This document shows, piece by piece, positions 55,601 through 60,029 of a DNA stretch of 64,000 nt. This DNA comes from JANSWP01 sp041941305 (GTDB lineage: Bacteria; Bacteroidota; Bacteroidia; Chitinophagales; Saprospiraceae), in contig JBGTQJ010000019.1 in assembly GCA_041941305.1 (NCBI GenBank), positions 1 through 64,000 of the forward strand, given 5' to 3'. The translations under genes were made by a program, and so were the position numbers. The notes beneath the pieces are model-generated. The model was not told the DNA's origin. It saw only the letters and a program-made list of their open reading frames with translations, and searched no databases. The first letter of the stretch is position 1. Each line of letters opens with the position of its first letter.

Positions 55601-57363
55601 TTGCAAATCCAGAAACACTGACCTGTACAGTTTTGGAAATTGATTTAAATGCCAATGCTTCAAGCCAGGGCACTGACTTCAGCTATCAATGGACAACTTC
55701 TAATGGCAACATTTTATCCGGAAATACAACATTGACACCTACTGTCAATGCGCCCGGAGAATATGAGTTGTTGGTCACAAACACAAATAATGGTTGTACA
55801 AATACCATCCTTGCAGATGTGCCACAAGACGTGCAATTGCCTAATGCGGATGCCGGTCAGGCAGATGATTTGACTTGTGTGGTATTGAATGTAAGTTTGG
55901 ATGCTGGTAATTCTTCACAGGGTTCTGAATATTCTTACTATTGGGAAACCGCAGATGGAAATATCCAAAGTGGTGCAAACACCATGAATCCTGTGGTGAC
56001 CCAACCTGGAACTTATGCCATTACTGTTACCAATACTATCAATGGCTGTACGCAAACAGACAATGTGCAAGTGATTTTAGATGACGTGGCACCTATCGCA
56101 TTGGTTGCTCCACCAGACATTTTGACTTGTACTATCACCGAAGTAGATATTGATGCGACCGCTTCAAATACAGGCCCCATTTATCAATATCAATGGACGA
56201 CGAGTAACGGAAATATTATTGCTGGTGGAAACAGTTTGACACCTGCGGTAAATGAACCGGGAACCTACAATCTGGTCATTACCAATTCGGTAAATGGTTG
56301 TACAGAGGAAACGCAAGCTATTGTCAATCAAGATATAGAATTGCCAATAGCGGATGCAGGAGAACCATTTATTCTCAATTGCGTAGATGACATCCAATAT
56401 CTGGATGGTACTGGTTCTCAAACTGGCAACATCTCCTATATCTGGGATACCCAGGATGGAGAGTTGGTTAGCGGACAAACAACTATGACACCTGGAATTA
56501 CTATTCCTGGAACTTACAATTTGCTTGTTACTAATCTCACTAATGGTTGTTCTTCCCTGGATGATGTGGTGGTAACGGAAGACCTCCCAATTTCGGAATT
56601 GGATGTTCAACAACCACCCTGTTTTGGAGACAAGGGGCAAATCTTCTTTACGGGTGTACAAGGTGGAACAGCACCTTATGTTTTCTCCAATGATGGTGGT
56701 GAGAACTTCTACGATGCAGAATCCTTCACCAACCTGGATCCGGGACAATACAGCATGATAGTACAAGACTTGAATGGTTGTGAAGACGAGAAGGTTGTCA
56801 ATATCTATCAACCAAATAAAGTAGTTGTAGACGTGGATGCAGAGTTGGAACTGCAACTTGGTGATACCTGGATTGCAAATACCATCACCAATCTTCAGCC
56901 TAATCAAATATCAAATATTTCCTGGACGCCATCCGAAGGTTTGAGTTGTGATGATTGTCTCAATCCAGTGATTACAGCAGTCAATACCACTGTCTACCAG
57001 GTCACTGTGACCAATGAAAATGGTTGCGAAGACAAAGCCAATGTATTGGTAAGAGTGGACAAGGAAAAAGGGGTTTACATTCCGAATGCTTTCAGTCCAA
57101 ATAATGATGGAACCAATGATCTGTTTCTAATTTATGCCAATCCAAAGGCGGTTGTGAAAATTCGTTCCTTTTTGGTATTTAGCCGTTGGGGGGAAACAGT
57201 ATGGCAATACTACGACTTCGATCCAAATGATCCCGCTTCAGGCTGGGATGGCGTTCATCGGGGTGAGTTTATGAATCCTGCTGTATTCGCTTACTTTGCA
57301 GAGATTGAATTCATTGATGGAACGGTGAAATTGTATGAAGGAGATGTGACTTTGGTGAGGTAA
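46645..57363 (+). CDS. Giant SprB/Ig-like repeat surface protein with type B T9SS tail
   Basis: The ATG at 46645 is chosen because it opens a signal peptide (MRAQILLWVSLIGYSSVSFSQ). The 3572-aa product has a choice-of-anchor L-type domain at about 148-391 (GLDAGVVLTTG, TFRYVFASEEYCDWVNSSFNDVFGFF split here by its own spacing). A Calx-beta-like module (about 402-499; TATVGVDYVALPNPVIIPAG) follows, then SprB-type repeats and a 244-residue unit present in tandem (about 745-1230). Then come 24 Ig-like repeats of about 83 residues (1312-3312; core SDGNIVSG..TLNPVVDQPGTY.L.VTN..NGC). The C terminus is a CHU_C / gliding-associated type B sorting domain (FSPNNDGTNDLF, VFSRWGE, SGWDGVHRGE). It should be exported by T9SS and form a long filament, similar in plan to gliding adhesins such as SprB. 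No ligand can be assigned. Confidence 0.9.
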   Translation: MRAQILLWVSLIGYSSVSFSQIATSQSIIKNQVVFYMESNALRDVFSIRSTEQEIQICNLEPGAIYDIAVYQDEGFPVYLMNIKGGEQIKSLEFTAEEKCESFVVLLSDFNILNGAAVRVSVARIMDEKAHNPEAVISVVNESAFNLVQNVLIGGDCFDVTNITYSGHGQAKGHFTNGLTSIGLDAGVVLTTGRRSDIPGPNSATNGANWTGGCCSDPDLDQLASNDVDTRTMIEFDFTPTSDTVTFRYVFASEEYCDWVNSSFNDVFGFFISGPGINGPFSNNGINIAQLPGGAGEVSINNVNWSTNSTYYVDNVPVGQNQNSNGCTNAELNNPACCADDIEFDGFTAVMTATAVVQPCQTYHIKLAVGDVGDEQYDSAVFLEANSFNAGGQAKAQGISAVTGTNIVYESCDDLVITFQQQGGDPNLPYSVHYTIHSSSTATVGVDYVALPNPVIIPAGSNSITIPLDVFDDGIPEGQESIVLELDNPCSCNASLVEFFIEDPPPVDASLQNNTYCGPPGSITLTPTVSGGIPGTTYTYEWEDGSTNPSLTVNPTMSDTYVVTVTDDCGGQDTASATITVLTPPTASISGNLEICGEGNIQPVNIPVNFTGDPPWVFVYSIDGVPQPPITTSTNPYILTISTPSTVTLDSVEDPAGECPGTVSGQVTVSQVDITVTPTVNDVTCNGGNDGSVDVTASGGTAPYTYVWSTGDTGPSLVDVPTGTYTVTVTDVNGCEGETSAFVNEPPPPPPLNATPDDQTVCGLNPTTLAPGVSGGVSPYTYQWDDGSSGSSITVTPNGAGTITHDVTITDDCGDQTTSSVSVEFFEEPTASISGNEEICAEGDIQPVDFAINFTGNPDWEFVYAIDGVAQPPITTSSNPYILTISTPGTITLVSVGVAGESCPGTVSGQATLTEITITPSTTVTDVECNGQSTGTVEVTVSGGTPSYTYNWSNGGSGSIQNDLPTGTYTITVTDADGCEGVTSAFVNEPPPPPPLNSVPDDQTVCGLNPTTLTPSISGGVPPYTYQWDDGSSGTSITVTPNGAGTITHDVTVTDDCGDMTISSVSVEFFEEPTASISGNEEICAQGNIQPVDFVINFTGNPDWTFVYAIDGIQQPPITTSSNPYILTVTTPGSYTLVSVGVAGENCPGTVSGQATLSEITITPSATGTDETCFAESDGTVTATGGGGTNPYTFQWSNGVSGPTQTNLPTGTYVVTVTDADGCTEETAATVSGPPLLTVSANSPSAVTCSNPNGGSVTATGFGGTPGYTYNWSDGSTGANPTNVPPGVYTVTVTDVNGCTAINTTEVLDDTTPPNAAAVANGELDCINTSITVSGSGSSTGTDITYQWTGPGIVSGGNTLNPVVDQVGTYTILVTNTSNGCTAEASAQVNGDQTPPVATALGGNIDCNNPVVDLDGNGSSTGSNFIYNWSGPCIVSGQGTLNPTVCGGGTYVLTVTNTDNGCTSEAFASVSEDTNIPDAEAEADPLTCVVNQVTINGNGSSTGSDFEYEWTTVGGNIVTGGNTLNPVVDQPGTYILVVTNSTNGCSAQTQVNIPLNNTPPNAFANSSIPLTCTNTTTQILGSGSSTGPNITYNWSGPGIVGPNNVLDPTVNQPGTYTIVVTDNETGCTNSASVDVQSDTEPPEAIVADPNTIDCNFPEVTLDGSQSSGGSGFSYTWVTTNGNIVSGSNTPFPVVDAAGNYILIVLNDFNGCTASTSVDVDEDTDDPFVDAGPEQLLTCIITTTNLDGTNTPAGGNLQFEWSGPGIIGGANTLTPEVNQIGTYTLTVTNGANGCTGQDIVDVSLDSDFPSADAGPDQEINCGNPLAILDGLNSSQGNNYTYQWTTIDGNIVSGDQTATPTVDAIGTYNILVTNTINGCTEEAAVYVTDDFDFPVAQISPADIIDCSNFEIQLDALASSTNGNFTYYWTTTDGNIVSGQSWLEPTVDEPGTYTLSIFNNDNECETSAEVIVDADIVYPDALILPPATLNCAIGEVIIDATFSSTGQNLFYQWTTSDGNIVSGQNSLELTVDAPGNYQLSILNTQNSCETIEDVTVVDDLTTPTADAGVPATLDCTIEEINLTGVASGQGNLQYNWTTSDGNIVSGSNTLNPLIDSPGNYLLTVTNIDNDCEAESMVAIDEDVIYPNADAGSPATLNCYDPTLELDGEDSSTGGNMQYQWSTPDGNILNGATTLTPEIDLPGTYVLVVTNMTNTCVDTAEVVIDLNNEVPIAGTGPDEVMGCGVSELELEGTANSSNPILNYTWTTTGGNIVSGSNTLNPVIDAPGTYVLTVSDPFNGCESSSDVEITQNTETPVVAGGPGGEINCTVSEITLQGTATGQTQNFQILWTTPDGNIVSGGNTLNPVIDAGGVYELLVTDTTNNCFANAVVNISEDADIPVAEVAPNGGLNCVSQQVILDATNSSQGAGISYEWTSPDGNFINGQNTLTPTIDQPGIYTLSIFDSSNDCESTTTINIPMDTLSPVVDLGGGILTCDATSITIDANTNLNTDSWTVNWTSQDGAFDSGIDSLTPVVSTPGTYVLQTLNTINGCTAETSVEVTQYIDHPQVEAEDPEILTCVITEVVIDASNSSSGQIFDYLWTTSDGNIVSGEQTLEPMVNEPGTYDLVITNTVNGCSTSLQSIVNQDVILPAAIANPSDILTCDVLELNLDGNGSEAGIEFTYFWSTQDGNILSDENTLNPVVNQPGTYEILVTNTLTSCTSTAEVIVPQDIVDPISNAGEPGELTCNIQTLILDGTLSSNEPTMQFLWTTIDGEILSDETTLNPTINQPGTYSLEVLNTENGCTSMAEVEVTQDVNLPEADAGQADDLTCIVFEVTLDGSNSQQGQNIDYQWTTTNGNIVSGANSISPIVDEIGTYQLTVTNLDNGCSSISNVEVIDDLINPDADAGGTSELNCVVQTIELDGLNSSSGSNYNYLWNTTDGNIVAGAATLVPIIDAPGTYEILVTNTINGCTSTDEVLITQSIDVPNALVANPETLTCTVLEIDLNANASSQGTDFSYQWTTSNGNILSGNTTLTPTVNAPGEYELLVTNTNNGCTNTILADVPQDVQLPNADAGQADDLTCVVLNVSLDAGNSSQGSEYSYYWETADGNIQSGANTMNPVVTQPGTYAITVTNTINGCTQTDNVQVILDDVAPIALVAPPDILTCTITEVDIDATASNTGPIYQYQWTTSNGNIIAGGNSLTPAVNEPGTYNLVITNSVNGCTEETQAIVNQDIELPIADAGEPFILNCVDDIQYLDGTGSQTGNISYIWDTQDGELVSGQTTMTPGITIPGTYNLLVTNLTNGCSSLDDVVVTEDLPISELDVQQPPCFGDKGQIFFTGVQGGTAPYVFSNDGGENFYDAESFTNLDPGQYSMIVQDLNGCEDEKVVNIYQPNKVVVDVDAELELQLGDTWIANTITNLQPNQISNISWTPSEGLSCDDCLNPVITAVNTTVYQVTVTNENGCEDKANVLVRVDKEKGVYIPNAFSPNNDGTNDLFLIYANPKAVVKIRSFLVFSRWGETVWQYYDFDPNDPASGWDGVHRGEFMNPAVFAYFAEIEFIDGTVKLYEGDVTLVR
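48877..50340 (+). repeat. Tandem duplication of a 732-bp coding unit
   Basis: The reading frame repeats with a 732-bp period (244 codons). Each copy opens with a polyproline stretch, continues with TPDDQTVCGLNPTTL or a close variant, and later carries EEPTASISGNEEIC and YAIDG..QPPITTSSNPYIL. A partial third copy precedes it from about 48160. DNA divergence between copies is visible at many third positions, so the duplication is not recent. Confidence 0.85.
50578..56580 (+). repeat. Array of 24 Ig-like repeats (about 250 bp each)
   Basis: Counting the recurring P.A.A....LTC start gives 24 units in 6003 bp, a mean of 83.4 codons. Each has one early Cys and one late Cys in NGC, consistent with a disulfide per module. 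Nucleotide identity between units is modest, which makes the array stable against recombination and argues for long-term selection for length. Confidence 0.85.
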
Positions 57364-57378
57364 ATTTCCAAATAGATT

Positions 57379-57710
57379 AAACATGAATCATCCCCCCAAA
57401 GGCAGGGGTGATTGGTTCTATTATTTTTTCAAAAAATGAAAATCAAAATGAAAATTAAAATAATAGAATGCCCCTTTGGCTTTATTAATATTTGGCTTTT
57501 TCATTTTGATTTTCATTTTAATTTTGATTAAAAACAGTTTAAATTAGAACCAATCACCCCTGCCCCAAAGGGGCAAGCTGAATTTTCAGATTACATCTTA
57601 AATCACTGAATTTCAACTCACACCCCGCAATAAATTGAATATCAACAGATTAGGCAAGAAAAGATATACGAAAGGTTTTTTATTGCCAAAATTTGGGATG
57701 ACTCATGTTT
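57379..57710. mobile_element. R1 element, copy B (332 bp, with nested R2)
   Basis: The left end AAACATGAATCATCC and the complement of the right end AAACATGAGTCATCCCAAAT mark the termini. After the left end an R2 palindrome interrupts the element; the R1 body then resumes at TGAATTTTCAG and continues with the CTTAAATCACTGAATTTCAA arm shared with copies A and C. Only half of the GC-rich core (CACCCCGCAA) is left. It lies 15 bp past the giant gene's stop and 25 bp from the cold-shock gene's stop, filling the convergent gap. Confidence 0.7.
57401..57564. repeat. R2 palindromic element, copy 2
   Basis: GGCAGGGGTGATTGGTTCTA (57401-57420) pairs with its complement ending at 57564. Inner AT-rich arms share a 22-bp inverted match (TTTTCATTTTGATTTTCA and on) around a GAATGCCC centre, as in copy 1. 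CCCCAAAGG occurs on both borders (57394-57402 and 57563-57571), possibly a target-site duplication. Confidence 0.65.
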
Positions 57711-57735
57711 ATATCTGGCAAAAGGCTAATGAAAA

Positions 57736-58191
57736 TTAAACCAATTCAACATTAACTGCAGTAGCACCTTTTGGACCCATTTCAATCTCAAAAGTGACGC
57801 GATCGTCTTGTTTTATTGGAGCTGTAAGATTACTAATATGGACGAATACACTGCTTTTATCCTGTGCATCGAGGATGAAACCATATCCTTTTTCTTCGTT
57901 GAAAAATTTCACTTTTCCACTGCGCTTGGTTTCATTTCCGGCGGCATTTCTTGCTCCTGCACCTAAAACAATGTCTTCAGCCTTAATTTCTTTCTTTTTT
58001 GATGGATCTGGTGGTTCAGAAACCAAATTGCCATTTTCATCAACATAGGAAAGCATATCTTCGAAGCTTTTTGCTCCACTTTCTTCTTTTTCAGCTTTGC
58101 GTTGTTCGCGACGCTCTCTTTTTTCTTGTTGTTTTTTGCGGCGTTTTTTTTCTCTTTCTTTTTTATTAAAGGATTCTTGTGATCTTGCCAT
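57736..58191 (-). CDS. Cold-shock-domain protein with basic N-terminal extension
   Basis: A 151-aa protein. Residues 1-40 are almost entirely Lys, Arg, Glu and Gln, probably a disordered or helical nucleic-acid-binding arm. An acidic linker follows (about 40-75). The C terminus (about 88-151) is a cold-shock domain with RNP1 as KGYGFI and RNP2 as VFVHIS, preceded by GKVKFFNEE. Such proteins bind single-stranded RNA or DNA and act as RNA chaperones. The extended form is frequent in Bacteroidota. It is monocistronic; its 3' end meets an R1 element and its upstream region holds a separate 134-bp palindrome. Confidence 0.9.
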   Translation of the reverse strand: MARSQESFNKKEREKKRRKKQQEKRERREQRKAEKEESGAKSFEDMLSYVDENGNLVSEPPDPSKKKEIKAEDIVLGAGARNAAGNETKRSGKVKFFNEEKGYGFILDAQDKSSVFVHISNLTAPIKQDDRVTFEIEMGPKGATAVNVELV

Positions 58192-58389
58192 AGTTTGGTT
58201 TTAATGAATGATATTCCAAATGAGGATGAAAACTAATGGCAAACAGATGTGCTAAATGAGCCTACCGGAAGCAGTCAAATTCAAAGAGGAAATGTAAAGC
58301 TATTGAAAATAAATTAGAAATAATTGAAGAAATGAAATTCATTCAGAAAAATCAAAATTGAATCCGAATTTTGACTTTGTTAAAAGAAA

Positions 58390-58523
58390 GTTCGTTTCAA
58401 GCTCCAACTTGCCGACGAGATAAAGTCGAGAACTCCTGTCCTTTTGCATCAAAAGGCACCGTCAGCACCAAGACAGGAGTCCTACATCATGTTCCTTTTT
58501 GCAAGCTGGAGCTTACAAAGAAC
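58390..58523. repeat. 134-bp palindromic element
   Basis: The outer arms GTTCGTTTCAAGCTCCAACT and the complement of AGCTGGAGCTTACAAAGAAC match with few changes. An inner perfect arm ACTCCTGTC / GACAGGAGT (58431-58439 and 58472-58480) contains a CCTTTTGCATCAAAAGG hairpin. It fills the gap between the cold-shock gene's start and the acyltransferase gene's stop; no gene lies in the remaining 375 bp. Confidence 0.65.
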
Positions 58524-58566
58524 CCACTATTTTAAAGGATTAGAAGAAATGATTCGTTGGTATCTG

Positions 58567-59670
58567 TTAAACCAATAATTTATTGGTCAACACCACACGC
58601 TGTGCCAACACCCTTGCTAAATTCCGCCAGATAATCATACGGTCTTCCTCATCATCCAAATTCTGGATGGCGGAATCACTAAACAACACAATTTCTGTGT
58701 CTGGGCTAGCAGCTATGACTTGGGCAGTTCTTTTACTATTGAGGATATATGCGATTTCTCCAAAAATGTCACCTTCACCAAGCATGACGACTGTTTTACT
58801 GCCAATGACTACTTTGACAATACCTTTTTGAATAAAGCCAAAAGATTTGCCGCCATCATTCTCTGTAATCAATACCTCGCCTTCACGACATTTGTTGACC
58901 ATTGCATTTTTTAGGAAAGCTTCTTTGCCCTGGTCGCTCAATCCTTCTGTAAGGGCATGGTGACCTTCAAATTCTTCCTGATTCTCTGGATAAAAGACAG
59001 AACCCGTTTGCAATTCGGAATTTTCTTTGAGCAATTGATAATACCACAAGCAGGTAGATTTGTAGTTGGGAAAGTTAACCCCTCTCAATAAATTCAAAAC
59101 AGGAGAATTGATAAGGGAGAGATAGTCTTCATCCGGAATAAATATCATCGGTATGAAATAATTCCCGTTTGGTGATTTTCGTAGTGGTCCAATTGGGCGC
59201 ATGCCGAAGCGTTTGTACATGGAAAAGTACCCAATGTCACAGGCAGTGATGATGGCTTGGCCACCAGCTTTGAGTACTTCAATGAAGCAATGACTAAGCA
59301 ATATTTGAGCGATGGCAGCTTGTTGCGTACTGAAATGGAAAGAAATTTGAGAAAGTACAACTGTGGACTCGAGTAGATCCTCGTGAAGCAATTTTATATT
59401 ATATTGTTCCTTTCTTTCAGTAGATTGGGCAATTTCTAATGCATCTTCCAGATGAAGGCAGGCAACCATTTCGCTACTGATATTGTCCTGGCATGCAGCA
59501 AAAAGATAATCTTGACTGGGTTTTGAAGAACTCCCATTGAGTCCTGTCAAACCAATCATATCCAGGCATCGATTTATGGTTCCCTTCTCAGAAGGAAAGA
59601 AAGCTCTAAAGGGACCCATACGTAAATCCCATTGTAGCGATAAGTTTTTTATCAGACTGGTTTGAGTCAT
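58567..59670 (-). CDS. FeeM-like N-acyltransferase fused to a cyclic-nucleotide-binding domain
   Basis: A 367-aa two-domain protein. Residues about 20-215 resemble the GNAT-fold N-acyl amino acid synthase (FeeM-like) group. They include FFPSEKGTINRCLDMIGL near the start, a central AIAQILLSHCFIEVLKAGGQAIITACD and YFSMYKRFGMRPIGP, the tail-end substrate pocket segment of that family. Residues about 245-365 form a Crp-type cyclic-nucleotide-binding domain with the phosphate cassette FGEIAYILNSKRTAQV, in which the conserved Glu and Arg are present. No DNA-binding domain follows. It may make acyl-amino acids under second-messenger control, but the substrate and the nucleotide are both unknown. It is monocistronic. 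Confidence 0.75.
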   Translation of the reverse strand: MTQTSLIKNLSLQWDLRMGPFRAFFPSEKGTINRCLDMIGLTGLNGSSSKPSQDYLFAACQDNISSEMVACLHLEDALEIAQSTERKEQYNIKLLHEDLLESTVVLSQISFHFSTQQAAIAQILLSHCFIEVLKAGGQAIITACDIGYFSMYKRFGMRPIGPLRKSPNGNYFIPMIFIPDEDYLSLINSPVLNLLRGVNFPNYKSTCLWYYQLLKENSELQTGSVFYPENQEEFEGHHALTEGLSDQGKEAFLKNAMVNKCREGEVLITENDGGKSFGFIQKGIVKVVIGSKTVVMLGEGDIFGEIAYILNSKRTAQVIAASPDTEIVLFSDSAIQNLDDEEDRMIIWRNLARVLAQRVVLTNKLLV

Positions 59671-59764
59671 TTAAACAAGGTCTATTTGATGAGACCAATC
59701 AAAGATAAGAAGGAATTTTTTGGAGAGGGTAGGGGGAGAAAGGTTATTTTCATAAAATCATAAT

Positions 59765-60022
59765 AAACATGAGTCAACCCGAATTTTCAGATATTATCTT
59801 AAATCATTGAATTTCAACTCACTATGTAATATACTTTTGTTGCGGGGTGGGGGGGTGGGGGTTGGGAAACCCCCACACCACCCCCCCNNNNNNNNNNGGG
59901 GGTGCTTGTTTGGGTTTCACCACCCCCCAACCCCCACCCCGCAACAGGTTGATTATCAAAGAATAAAAAAAAAGAATAAAACAAAAGGGTTTTTATCAAC
60001 AAAATTTGGGATGACTCATATT
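59765..60022. mobile_element. R1 element, copy C (258 bp, spans the assembly gap)
   Basis: The termini AAACATGAGTCAACCCGAAT and the complement of the right end AATATGAGTCATCCCAAATT are inverted repeats. The arm CTTAAATCATTGAATTTCAA matches copies A and B. The core starts GTTGCGGGGTGGGGGGGTGG and its complement closes it after the N-run. It lies 8 bp downstream of the beta-propeller gene's stop at 60030. Confidence 0.75.
59888..59897. other. Assembly gap (10 N)
   Basis: Ten N sit inside the GC-rich palindromic core of R1 copy C. G-runs on one side and C-runs on the other make it a strong hairpin with G-quadruplex potential. True gap length is unknown. Confidence 0.98.
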
Positions 60023-60029
60023 CTACTAT

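Noticed and set aside
50578..56580. CRISPR-like periodic repeats
   Set aside because: The period is about 250 bp, in frame and degenerate at DNA level; it encodes Ig-like modules and lacks short identical repeats with unique spacers.
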